A stretch of DNA of 29,202 nt, taken from NCBI GenBank assembly GCA_964405335.1, contig CAYONP010000077.1, positions 1-29,202 on the forward strand, written 5' to 3'. The DNA is from CAYONP01 sp964405335 (GTDB taxonomy: Bacteria; Armatimonadota; UBA10988). Positions 15,438 to 22,023 of this stretch are shown in pieces (within the stretch, counting starts at the first letter, position 1; each line of letters starts with the position of its first letter). The position numbers and the translations under genes were made by a program. The notes beneath the pieces are model-generated. The model was not told the DNA's origin, did not search any database, and saw only the letters and a program-made list of their open reading frames with translations.

Positions 15438-16471
15438 GCGCCGCCTTCCGCCGCGCCGGGCAGATTTTCCACACGCAGCCGATCGCCTGGCTGCCGGCGG
15501 TGCTCATCCAGGCGCCGCTGCTCTTGCTCTGGTTCGCCTGGATCGCCTCGCTCGGCCGGCTGCCGGCGCTCCCGACGGCCACCGACAGGCTGGCCGCCGG
15601 CGCCGGACTCGTCGCACTGCTGGCCGCGCAGGCGGTCTATGCCGCCGGCCACCTGTGGCTGCTCGACCGACTGTTGCGCGAGGAGCAAGCCGAGTGGCGC
15701 GATCTGCTCCAGGGCGCGCGGCGGCTGACCGTGCCGATGCTCGCCGCGCGCTGGCTCCAGGCCCTGGCCGGGCTGCTGCCGGCCGGGCTGCTGCTGGCCC
15801 TGCTCTGGTTGTTCTACACCGGCGGCAGCCTCGAGCGATGGCTCGAGTGGGCCCAAGCCGGCGCGAACGGCTCGCTGCTCGGCTTCGTCTGGGGCCGGCG
15901 CGGCGCGGTTTGGCTGACCGCGGTGATCCTCGGCCTGGCCGCGGTCTCTGCCGCCGACACGCTCCGCCGGCGCGGAGCGGTCTGGTGGCGGCCGGCGATG
16001 GTCTGCGAGGGTGTCGATCCGGTCGAGGCGGCCCGGCGGGCGCTCCGCTTCGCCGCCGCGCAGCGTGCCGTACTACCGCGGTGCGGTCTGGCGCGGATGG
16101 CAGTCTGGCTCGCCGCGCTGCTGGCGCCGCCGGTCGTCAGCTATCCGGCGCGTTTTGCCGCGGTCTGGGTCGAGGCGCCGGCGGGCGTCGTCTTGGATCA
16201 GGCAATCCAACTTCTCTGCTGGCTGACCTTGGCGATCAGTCTAGCGTTGGCTTCGTCATACTTGACGCTGGCCGACCTGATCTTCTACCGTCTGTCCGGC
16301 GGGGCCGACGCTGACCCGTCGCTGGCCGTGCGTGGGACGCGCGAACGGCGCCCGCGGTGGAGCGAGCGCCCGCGCGCGGCGGCCGATGGATGGGTGATCG
16401 CCAGTGAGCCGTCGGCGCGGGTGGTCTGGTATCCAACGGTGGCGCCGGCCGATGATCGGCCCGGTCTGTGA
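15434..16471 (+). CDS. Unrecognised polytopic membrane protein
   Basis: I do not recognise a family. The GTG at 15434, overlapping the previous stop, gives 345 residues. There are about six hydrophobic segments: PIAWLPAVLIQAPLLLLWFA, LAAGAGLVALLAAQAVYAAG, ALAGLLPAGLLLALLWLFY, GAVWLTAVILGLAAVSAAD, MAVWLAALLAPPVVSYPA, and the last near LLCWLTLAISLALASSYLTL. Loops are rich in arginine (RAGQIF, RRLTVP, RRALRFAAAQRAVLPR). The pattern of a helix, then an RRALRFxxxxR loop, then another helix recalls DUF4013-like or YciC-like integral membrane proteins, but no residue-level match supports that. About 70 polar residues with many arginines close the C-terminus. The longer open frame starting at 15233 lies inside the previous gene and is not used. 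Confidence 0.75.
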   Translation: MSAAFRRAGQIFHTQPIAWLPAVLIQAPLLLLWFAWIASLGRLPALPTATDRLAAGAGLVALLAAQAVYAAGHLWLLDRLLREEQAEWRDLLQGARRLTVPMLAARWLQALAGLLPAGLLLALLWLFYTGGSLERWLEWAQAGANGSLLGFVWGRRGAVWLTAVILGLAAVSAADTLRRRGAVWWRPAMVCEGVDPVEAARRALRFAAAQRAVLPRCGLARMAVWLAALLAPPVVSYPARFAAVWVEAPAGVVLDQAIQLLCWLTLAISLALASSYLTLADLIFYRLSGGADADPSLAVRGTRERRPRWSERPRAAADGWVIASEPSARVVWYPTVAPADDRPGL

Positions 16472-16525
16472 TGGCACGCCGGACCCGGTCGCCGGCGTTA
16501 TGGACTGCGAAGGGGACCGAGAGCG

Positions 16526-17266
16526 GTGACGGGTGAGCTGAACCTGGCCCAGATGCGGCAGCATTACCGCGCGGCGATTGCCGACAGCGAGGAGAACGCG
16601 CAGCGGCTACTCTCGCTCGGCGTCGGCGCGGCGGCGGCGGTGCTGCTGCTCACCGCGCCGATGCTCGGCCCAGCGCTGCAGGCGGTCTGGGTCGGGCTCT
16701 GCATCGGCCTGGCGGTGGGCAGCCTGCTCGGCCACCGCCGCGCCTACCGGCGTCTGCACGACGTGCTGCTCGAGCAGCAGCTCCAGCTCCACACACCGAT
16801 CGATGTCGAGCTGTGGCACCGCGTCGGCGAGCTGCGCAACCTGCCCGCGCCGCTCGACACTTACGTGGCGCGGTTCCTCTCGACCTATCGCGACATGCTG
16901 CTCCGCCTGCGCACCGAGGATGCGGTCGAGCTGGGTCAGGTGCAAACGCTGCAGTACCGCGACCTGGTGTTCGAGTTTCTCGAGCTGGCCGAGCGGACGG
17001 GCAACATCCTGACCGCCATCGAGACGCAGGGCCATCGGCTCTCCGACGACGACAAGGTGATGCTCCGCCGGCGCTTCAGCGAGCAGTGCGCCGGCCTGCA
17101 GCAACTGGTCCAGAGCTTCGACCGCAGCCTGGGGAACTTCGTCATGGCTCAGGTGCTGGGCGACAGCCTCGGCGAGTCGACCATCGACGACGTGCGCGAG
17201 CGAATGCGCTCGATCGAGGACGAGTTCGACGAAGTGAAGCACGCCATCTCGGTCGAGACCTCGTGA
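16526..17266 (+). CDS. Membrane-anchored coiled-coil protein, unknown function
   Basis: A 246-residue protein that I do not recognise. After a short amphipathic N-terminus there are two adjacent membrane helices (about 29-47 and 50-69, joined by TAPMLGP). A long soluble helical region then runs from about residue 70 to the end, with heptad-like stretches such as LLEQQLQLHTPIDVEL and IDDVRERMRSIEDEFDEVKH. The block LPAPLDTYVARFLSTYRDML lies in the middle. Such proteins usually oligomerise beneath the membrane (inference). The GTG start follows a purine-rich AAGGGG ten bases upstream, after a 54-bp gap with no other feature. The stop overlaps the GTG of moeA. Confidence 0.75.
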   Translation: MTGELNLAQMRQHYRAAIADSEENAQRLLSLGVGAAAAVLLLTAPMLGPALQAVWVGLCIGLAVGSLLGHRRAYRRLHDVLLEQQLQLHTPIDVELWHRVGELRNLPAPLDTYVARFLSTYRDMLLRLRTEDAVELGQVQTLQYRDLVFEFLELAERTGNILTAIETQGHRLSDDDKVMLRRRFSEQCAGLQQLVQSFDRSLGNFVMAQVLGDSLGESTIDDVRERMRSIEDEFDEVKHAISVETS

Positions 17267-18486
17267 GCCCGCCGCTGCCGGTCGAGCAGGCGCTCGATCG
17301 CATCCTCGCCCGCTGCCGGCTGCTCGGCAGCGAGCGCGTGCCGCTCGAGCAGGCGCATGGCCGCATCCTGGCCGACGATGTCCGCGCCGACCTCGACCTG
17401 CCGCCATTCGACAACTCGGCCGTCGACGGCTATGCCGTCCGGGCCGCCGAGTTGGCCGATGCGCCGGTGACGCTGCCCGTCATCGAGGGCGGCATGGCCG
17501 GAGTCGAGCCGTCCGGCTTGGCGCCCGGCCATGCCGCCAAGATCATGACCGGGGCCCCGCTCCCGGTCGGCGCCGATGCGGTGGTCATGGTCGAGCAGAC
17601 CACGTCGGCCGAGCCCGGCCGGGTGAGTTTCGCCGCGCCGATTGCCACAGGCGCCAATGTCCGGCCGCGCGGCAGCGACCTCGAGCGCGGCGAGATCGTC
17701 GTCGCCGCGGGCACCAGCCTGCGCCACCCGGCCATCGCGCTGCTTGCCGCCGTCGGCTGCGCGCGGCCCGAGGTGGCCCGCCGGCCGCGGGTGGCGCTGA
17801 TCAGCACGGGCGACGAGCTGGTCGACCTCACCGCCACCCCGGCGCCGGGCCAGATCCGCGACAGCAGCCTGCACGCGCTGCCGGCGCAGCTCCGCGCCGC
17901 TGGGGCCGAGGTAGCGCGCACCGCCCACGCGGTCGATTCACCGGCGGCGATGGAGGAACTGTTCGACGGGCTGACCGGCCTCGACCTGGTGATCACCTGC
18001 GGCGGAGTCTCGATGGGCGAGCGCGACTTCGTTCGGCCGGTGTTCGAGCGGCTCGGCCAGGTCGACTTCTGGCAGGTGGCCATCAAGCCGGGTAAGCCGC
18101 TGCTCTTCGGCACGCTGGGCGAAGCGCTCTTCTTCGGCCTGCCGGGCAACCCGGTCTCGTCGATGGTCTGCCTCGATGTCTTCGTCCGCCCGGCCATCGA
18201 CGCGCTGACTGGCCGGCGTGACGGTGGCCGGCTGCGCCTGCGCGGCCTGCTGACCGAACCGCTGCGCAGCGACGCGCGCCGGGCTGAGTACGTCCGCGTT
18301 GTGGCCTGGGCCGACGAGAGCGGGCTCTGGCAGGCGACGCCGACGGGCGACCAGGGCAGCGGCCGGATGTGCTCGATGCTCGGCGCCAACGCCTACGCCG
18401 TGGTGCCCGCGGGCCAGGGCGACGTGGCCGCCGGTGACCCGGTGGCCATCGAGCTCTACGACCCCGGACCGGGAGCGGCGGCATGA
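17263..18486 (+). CDS. moeA: Molybdopterin molybdenumtransferase
   Basis: Inserts molybdate into adenylated molybdopterin in the last step of molybdenum cofactor synthesis. The GTG at 17263, overlapping the previous stop, gives 407 residues, the usual MoeA length. Motifs are PPFDNSAVDGYAV (47-59), KIMTGAPLPVGADAVVMVE, VRPRGSDLERGE, ALISTGDELVD, GQIRDSS, TCGGVSMGERDFV, KPGKPLLFG and GLPGNPVSSMVC, followed by the C-terminal beta-barrel domain IV. No other molybdenum cofactor gene (moaA-E, mobA, mogA) and no molybdoenzyme is in the window, so this copy is isolated from its pathway. Its TGA overlaps the ATG of the Nudix gene. The much longer open frame starting at 16813 is a different frame of the preceding gene. 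Confidence 0.95.
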   Translation: MSPPLPVEQALDRILARCRLLGSERVPLEQAHGRILADDVRADLDLPPFDNSAVDGYAVRAAELADAPVTLPVIEGGMAGVEPSGLAPGHAAKIMTGAPLPVGADAVVMVEQTTSAEPGRVSFAAPIATGANVRPRGSDLERGEIVVAAGTSLRHPAIALLAAVGCARPEVARRPRVALISTGDELVDLTATPAPGQIRDSSLHALPAQLRAAGAEVARTAHAVDSPAAMEELFDGLTGLDLVITCGGVSMGERDFVRPVFERLGQVDFWQVAIKPGKPLLFGTLGEALFFGLPGNPVSSMVCLDVFVRPAIDALTGRRDGGRLRLRGLLTEPLRSDARRAEYVRVVAWADESGLWQATPTGDQGSGRMCSMLGANAYAVVPAGQGDVAAGDPVAIELYDPGPGAAA

Positions 18487-19082
18487 GCGAGCAGGTCTGG
18501 TGCGTGCCGGCCGAGGCGGTGCACCGGGCGCGGCCGGCGCCCGGGTTCTGGCCGGCCGCCTCGCCCACGGTGGCGATGCGGTTGGCCGAGGAGGGCCGTT
18601 ACCTGCCGCGCGAGTCGGCCGAGCACGACGAAACCTGGCGGCAGGTGATTCCGTATGTGCTGCTGCGCGCCGCCGGCCGCTATTTCGTCTACCGCCGGCT
18701 GCGGGGCGGGGGCGAGGCGCGGCTGTTCGACCTGCATTCGCTCGGCGTCGGCGGGCACATCAACGGCGACGGCGAGGGTGATCGGCTGGTCTCGGCGCTG
18801 CACCGCGAGCTGGACGAGGAACTGCACCTACCGGCCGGCGCGCTGATCGGATTGGGCCTGCACGGCTATCTGGCGCTCGACGAGAAGCCGGTCGATCGTG
18901 TCCATGTCGGCGTCGTCGCCGTGGCCGAGATTGCGCCGCCGGCCGCCCGGCAGGTCGACGTCCGCGAGACCGACAAGCTGGCCGCGGTCGGCTGGTTCAC
19001 CAGCGGTGAGCTGCGCGGTCGGCTGGGCGAGTGGTCGTTCGAGGGCTGGAGCCGGACGCTGATCGAGGCGGGCTTGCCGTAG
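18483..19082 (+). CDS. Nudix-family hydrolase with a degenerate box
   Basis: A 199-residue protein whose centre looks like a Nudix domain. The strand GRYFVYRRL is followed by LGVGGHINGD and the helix SALHRELDEELHL. In that helix the catalytic core R-E-L-x-E-E (108-113) is intact. The canonical box G-x5-E-x7-R-E-U-x-E-E-x-G-U is otherwise altered: the first glycine position is N94, the early glutamate is D100, and the final glycine is H115. Nudix enzymes cleave nucleoside diphosphates linked to another group, and activity is likely but the substrate is unknown. The N-terminal 50 residues and the C-terminal tail (LAAVGWFTSGEL onward) match the extended form of uncharacterised Nudix proteins often annotated as phosphoesterases. 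It is coupled to moeA by an ATGA overlap. Confidence 0.82.
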   Translation: MSEQVWCVPAEAVHRARPAPGFWPAASPTVAMRLAEEGRYLPRESAEHDETWRQVIPYVLLRAAGRYFVYRRLRGGGEARLFDLHSLGVGGHINGDGEGDRLVSALHRELDEELHLPAGALIGLGLHGYLALDEKPVDRVHVGVVAVAEIAPPAARQVDVRETDKLAAVGWFTSGELRGRLGEWSFEGWSRTLIEAGLP

Positions 19083-19091
19083 GAGAGGCGG

Positions 19092-19376
19092 ATGGGCCGG
19101 ACCGAGCTGGAGGTCAAGGAGACCGAGACGCGGTTGCGAACCTTGCAGCGCGAGGTCGACCGCGAGCTGCGCCGCGAGTCGAAGCAGGCTCGGCGGACGG
19201 AGCGCCGCGCCGGCCGCTCGGCCGGCGAGTTGGTGCTCTGGGCGCTGGGCGGCATCTTGGTGCTGGGCTTGGCCATGCGCCTGATCCAGTTCGTGGTGCC
19301 GCTGCTGGTCCTGGTGTTGATTGGTGCCGGAGTGTGGTGGCTGGTCACGGCGCTGCTGCGCCGGAGCAGCAAGTAG
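19092..19376 (+). CDS. Small membrane protein with N-terminal coiled coil (paralogue A)
   Basis: A 94-residue protein that I do not recognise. The first 40 residues are very highly charged and helical (TETRLRTLQREVDRELRRES, with many arginines after it). Two tightly spaced membrane helices follow (about 48-64, LVLWALGGILVLGLAMRL, and 68-86, VVPLLVLVLIGAGVWWLV), and the protein ends in a basic RRSSK. GGAGAGG lies just upstream of the ATG. The following gene has the same plan, with a similar helix pattern ending in WWL and basic residues, so the two look like diverged tandem copies. A role as a phage-shock-type or cell-envelope accessory protein is only a guess. Confidence 0.75.
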   Translation: MGRTELEVKETETRLRTLQREVDRELRRESKQARRTERRAGRSAGELVLWALGGILVLGLAMRLIQFVVPLLVLVLIGAGVWWLVTALLRRSSK

Positions 19377-19390
19377 CGGGAGAGACGAAC

Positions 19391-19699
19391 ATGCCGCGCC
19401 TGTCGCACGAAACGGAGCAGCGGGACGACCTGCTGCGTGAGATCGAGACCGAGCTCGACAGCGATCTGGGGCTCGACCGCGAGGAGCTCGAGATCACTCG
19501 CGAGAAGCGCTCGACCCGCGCCAAGCAGGGCCAGAAGATGACGCCGATGACCTTCGCGGCCTATGCGGTCGGTGGCGCGGCAACGCTCTGGATCGTGCTC
19601 CGCCTGTTCGCCATCGTCTGGCCGCTGCTCAAGATCGTGCTCATCGTCGGCCTGATCGGCTACGGCGTGCTGTGGTGGCTGGGGCGCAAGAACCGCTGA
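19391..19699 (+). CDS. Small membrane protein with N-terminal charged helix (paralogue B)
   Basis: A 102-residue protein starting at the ATG at 19391, 14 bases after the previous stop, with GGGAGAGACG upstream as ribosome site. The first half is acidic (LLREIETELDSDLGLDREEL) and turns basic before the membrane (EKRSTRAKQGQK). Two helices follow: about 54-72 (FAAYAVGGAATLWIVLRLF) and 75-95 (VWPLLKIVLIVGLIGYGVLW). The protein ends in WWLGRKNR. The arrangement of A-x-GG, RL, PLL, VLI, G-x-G and WWL is shared with the protein before it. No function known to me. It is the last gene of the long plus-strand run. Confidence 0.75.
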   Translation: MPRLSHETEQRDDLLREIETELDSDLGLDREELEITREKRSTRAKQGQKMTPMTFAAYAVGGAATLWIVLRLFAIVWPLLKIVLIVGLIGYGVLWWLGRKNR

Positions 19700-19705
19700 G
19701 CGGTC

Positions 19706-19734
19706 TTGCGGCCGGCGGTGCGGCGAGGTATCCT
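19706..19734 (+). promoter_or_regulatory. Candidate promoter upstream of the first sulfatase-like gene
   Basis: TTGCGG (19706-19711) and TATCCT (19729-19734) are separated by exactly 17 bp, in the 90-bp gap before the ATG at 19790. Each hexamer is a partial match to the sigma-70 consensus. This would allow the sulfatase region to be transcribed separately from the operon before it. Confidence 0.4.
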
Positions 19735-19789
19735 CCTCGGCGGCTCGGCCCGGCAGCCCTGATGCCGCCGCGCCGGGGAGGTAGTAACC

Positions 19790-21214
19790 ATGGCCGACCG
19801 ACCGAACCTCGTGCTCTTCGGTGTCGACAGCCTGTGGGCCGACCACATGTCGTGCTACGGCTATCCCCGCCTGACCACGCCGCACATCGACAAGTTCGCC
19901 GCCGAGGGGGTGCTGTTCGAGGGCAACTACAGCCCGCACATCCCGACCACGCCGGCCTATGCCTCGATGCTCACCGGCATGGACTGCTTCTCGACCGAGG
20001 TGGTCGCGCTCCGCCACCAGGGCCCGCTGACCAGCAAGGTCAAGACGCTGGCCGAGATTCTACGCGAGCAGGGCTATGAGACCACCTGCGTCGGCTTCAC
20101 CGGCAATCCCAGCTCGCGCGGGTTCGACAACTACCTCAACTACGCCGGCTGGGGCTCTTGGGAGGACCGGCCGAGCCGCAAGGCCGAGGCGCTCAACGAG
20201 GTGACCGTACCGGAGCTGGAGCGCCTGACCCGGCAGTACAACGACACCGGCCGGCCGTTCTTCCTCTTTCTCCGGCACATGGACCCGCACGCGCCGTATC
20301 TGCCGCCGTCGCCGTTCGACACGATGTTCTACAGCGGCGATCCGTGCGACCCCGAACTCGACGACACCATGGGCCCGGTGCGCGACTTCAAGCCGTTCTG
20401 CGACTTCCATCTCAGTTGGATGCCGCCGGGCATCCGCGACATCGACCATGTCACCGCGCAGTACGACGGCGCCGTGGCCTACATGGATGCCTGCATCCAG
20501 CGGCTGTTCGAGCACATCGACGAGCTCGGCCTGCGCGACGACACGCTGGTCGCGCTCAACGGCGATCACGGTGAGACGCTCGACGAGCATGGCTGCTACT
20601 TCGACCACCACGGGCTCTATGAGCCGACCCTCTATGTGCCGCTGATCCTGCGCTATCCCGGCGTGCTGCCGGCGGGTGAACGGGTCGGCGGGATGTGCCT
20701 GCACCAGGACCTGGTGCCGACGCTGCTGGAGCTGATGCGGGTCGACTGCGGGATCGGCTTCGACGGCACCAGCCTGCTGCCGCTGATGCGCGGTGAGGTG
20801 GCGACCAACTACTCGGAGTTCTACATCAGCGAGTGCACCTGGATGCGCAAGCACGGCTGGCGGACCAGCGAGTGGAAGCTGATCCGCGCGCTCGAGCCCG
20901 ACTTCCACTACAAGCCCGAGGTGGAGCTGTACAACCTGATCAGCGATCCGCTCGAGGTCGACAATGTGGCTGAGCAGGAGCCCGGCGTGGTCGAGCTGCT
21001 GACCGCGCGGATGAACGCCTGGATCACGCGCCGCGAGGGCGAGCGGGGCATCGACAACCCGATCTTCACGGTGCGCAACTGGAGCGGCGCCAAGGACGGT
21101 CCGTTCGCCTCGAGCGACGAGGCCTACAACCTCCAGCACATCGGCGGGCCCAGGCAGGCGGCGCGGCTGCAGGCGGGCGACAAGGACGCGGACAAGAAGG
21201 GCGAGAAGGACTGA
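19790..21214 (+). CDS. Sulfatase-superfamily protein lacking the formylglycine cysteine
   Basis: A 474-residue alkaline-phosphatase-superfamily protein close to arylsulfatases. It opens with NLVLFGVDSLWADHMSCYGY (metal-binding D13), has HMDPHAPYLPP in the middle, and carries the metal-binding NGDHGETLDEHG; the final third resembles sulfatase C-terminal domains (WRTSEWKLIRAL, ELYNLISDP). The region that normally reads C/S-x-P-S-R, where the Cys or Ser becomes formylglycine, reads T53-T54-P55-A56-Y57 here. Both the nucleophile and the arginine are therefore replaced, and ordinary sulfatase chemistry is doubtful. It could be a phosphodiesterase using threonine, or inactive. There is no signal peptide, so it is probably cytoplasmic. 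The tail is lysine- and aspartate-rich. A GGGGAGG ribosome site lies about ten bases before the ATG. Confidence 0.85.
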   Translation: MADRPNLVLFGVDSLWADHMSCYGYPRLTTPHIDKFAAEGVLFEGNYSPHIPTTPAYASMLTGMDCFSTEVVALRHQGPLTSKVKTLAEILREQGYETTCVGFTGNPSSRGFDNYLNYAGWGSWEDRPSRKAEALNEVTVPELERLTRQYNDTGRPFFLFLRHMDPHAPYLPPSPFDTMFYSGDPCDPELDDTMGPVRDFKPFCDFHLSWMPPGIRDIDHVTAQYDGAVAYMDACIQRLFEHIDELGLRDDTLVALNGDHGETLDEHGCYFDHHGLYEPTLYVPLILRYPGVLPAGERVGGMCLHQDLVPTLLELMRVDCGIGFDGTSLLPLMRGEVATNYSEFYISECTWMRKHGWRTSEWKLIRALEPDFHYKPEVELYNLISDPLEVDNVAEQEPGVVELLTARMNAWITRREGERGIDNPIFTVRNWSGAKDGPFASSDEAYNLQHIGGPRQAARLQAGDKDADKKGEKD

Positions 21215-21260
21215 GTCGTCGGGTGCGTTCTGCACGCCGCCGTTTCCGCCTGCCCGTCAG

Positions 21261-21300
21261 GTAGGGCGCGCCACGCGCGCCGATGCCGGCGGTCCGCTAC
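21261..21300. repeat. GTAG-headed REP-like hairpin
   Basis: GTAG (21261-21264) is followed by GGCGCGC, loop CAC, GCGCGCC: the same 7-bp stem and 3-base loop as at 3391 but with a different stem sequence. The segment GGTCCGCTAC at 21291-21300 reads GTAGCGGACC on the other strand and may be a decayed inverted partner. It lies in the 117-bp gap between the first sulfatase-like gene and the GyrI-like gene. Confidence 0.6.
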
Positions 21301-21331
21301 GACTGCGAAAACGCGCACGGGAGGGGTTGCG

Positions 21332-21784
21332 ATGGAACCGAAGTACGTGGACCGGCCGGCGTTCTGGGTTCTCGGGGTCGAGATCCAGGCCGAGCCGAGC
21401 AAGGCCGACTATGACGACCTGTGGATGAAGCGCTTCATGCCACGCCACGACGAGATCCGGAAGCTGGCCGTGGACGACCGCTACTATGCGGTCTACTCGG
21501 CCGGCGACGAGCCGGGCGTCGACCGCATCCTGGCCGGCATGTCGGTTTCGGGCGAGGTTGCGGTGCCCGACGGCCTGCGGCTACGCGAGCTGCCGGCCGC
21601 GCGCGAGGCGGTGTTCGAGACCACCATGGGCGAGATTGGCGCCACCTGGCAGCGCATCTTCGGTGAGTGGCTGAGTGAGACGGGCAACGTGCCGGCGCTT
21701 AATGTGCCGTCGTATGAATGCTACCCGGCCGAGACCGACGGCGCGCCCGAGTCGCCGTTGACCATTCACCTGGCCATCGGGTAG
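21332..21784 (+). CDS. GyrI-like / AraC effector-binding-domain protein
   Basis: A 150-residue stand-alone GyrI-like small-molecule-binding domain, the fold that forms the C-terminus of some AraC and MerR regulators and the SbmC/GyrI inhibitor. The order of elements fits: an N-terminal strand PAFWVLGVEIQ, a helix with LWMKRFMPR, a strand region YYAVYS, a second half-repeat starting at LPAAREAVFETTMGE, the helix WQRIFGEWLSE, and the closing PSYECYP with a final strand LTIHLAIG. There is no DNA-binding domain, so it would act by binding a ligand or a partner. GGGAGGGG lies before the ATG. It sits between two sulfatase-superfamily genes and is bordered by REP-like elements on both sides. Confidence 0.82.
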   Translation: MEPKYVDRPAFWVLGVEIQAEPSKADYDDLWMKRFMPRHDEIRKLAVDDRYYAVYSAGDEPGVDRILAGMSVSGEVAVPDGLRLRELPAAREAVFETTMGEIGATWQRIFGEWLSETGNVPALNVPSYECYPAETDGAPESPLTIHLAIG

Positions 21785-21811
21785 TCGCCGGCGGCATCGT
21801 AGGCGGTTGAG

Positions 21812-21887
21812 GTAGGGCCGGCTCGCCGAGCCGGCCGGCGAGCGATGTGCGGCGAGGCGGCCGGCGCGTTCGGCGACCGCGCCCTAC
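21812..21887. repeat. REPIN-like element, first of two adjacent copies
   Basis: The left unit is GTAG then GGCCGGCTC, loop GCC, GAGCCGGCC (21812-21836). The right unit, inverted and ending at 21887, reads on the minus strand GTAG, GGCGCGGTC, loop GCC, GAACGCGCC, with one mismatched pair. Total 76 bp. The left unit is repeated exactly at 21910. Confidence 0.7.
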
Positions 21888-21909
21888 CCATGCGCGCCCG
21901 CCGGTCGTG

Positions 21910-21986
21910 GTAGGGCCGGCTCGCCGAGCCGGCCGGCGCGGGGCGCAGGGCGAGCCGGCCGGCGCGTCGCGCAGTGCGCGACCTAC
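21910..21986. repeat. REPIN-like element, second adjacent copy
   Basis: The left unit is identical to that at 21812 (GTAG, GGCCGGCTC, loop GCC, GAGCCGGCC; 21910-21934). The right unit, inverted and ending at 21986, reads GTAG, GTCGCGC, loop ACT, GCGCGAC. An additional partial stem copy (GCGAGCCGGCC) lies in the spacer. Total 77 bp. With its neighbour it fills most of the 239-bp gap before the second sulfatase. Confidence 0.7.
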
Positions 21987-22023
21987 CGTGCCGCCGTGGT
22001 ACAGAAAGCGACGTCACGTACCG

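Noticed and set aside
16813..17262. An N-terminal extension of moeA from 16813
   Set aside because: It reads the preceding gene in another frame. The GTG at 17263 gives the normal MoeA length and overlaps the upstream stop.
21785..22023. A small RNA or gene between the GyrI-like gene and the second sulfatase
   Set aside because: The gap is almost entirely explained by two REPIN-like elements, and no open frame with coding character is present.
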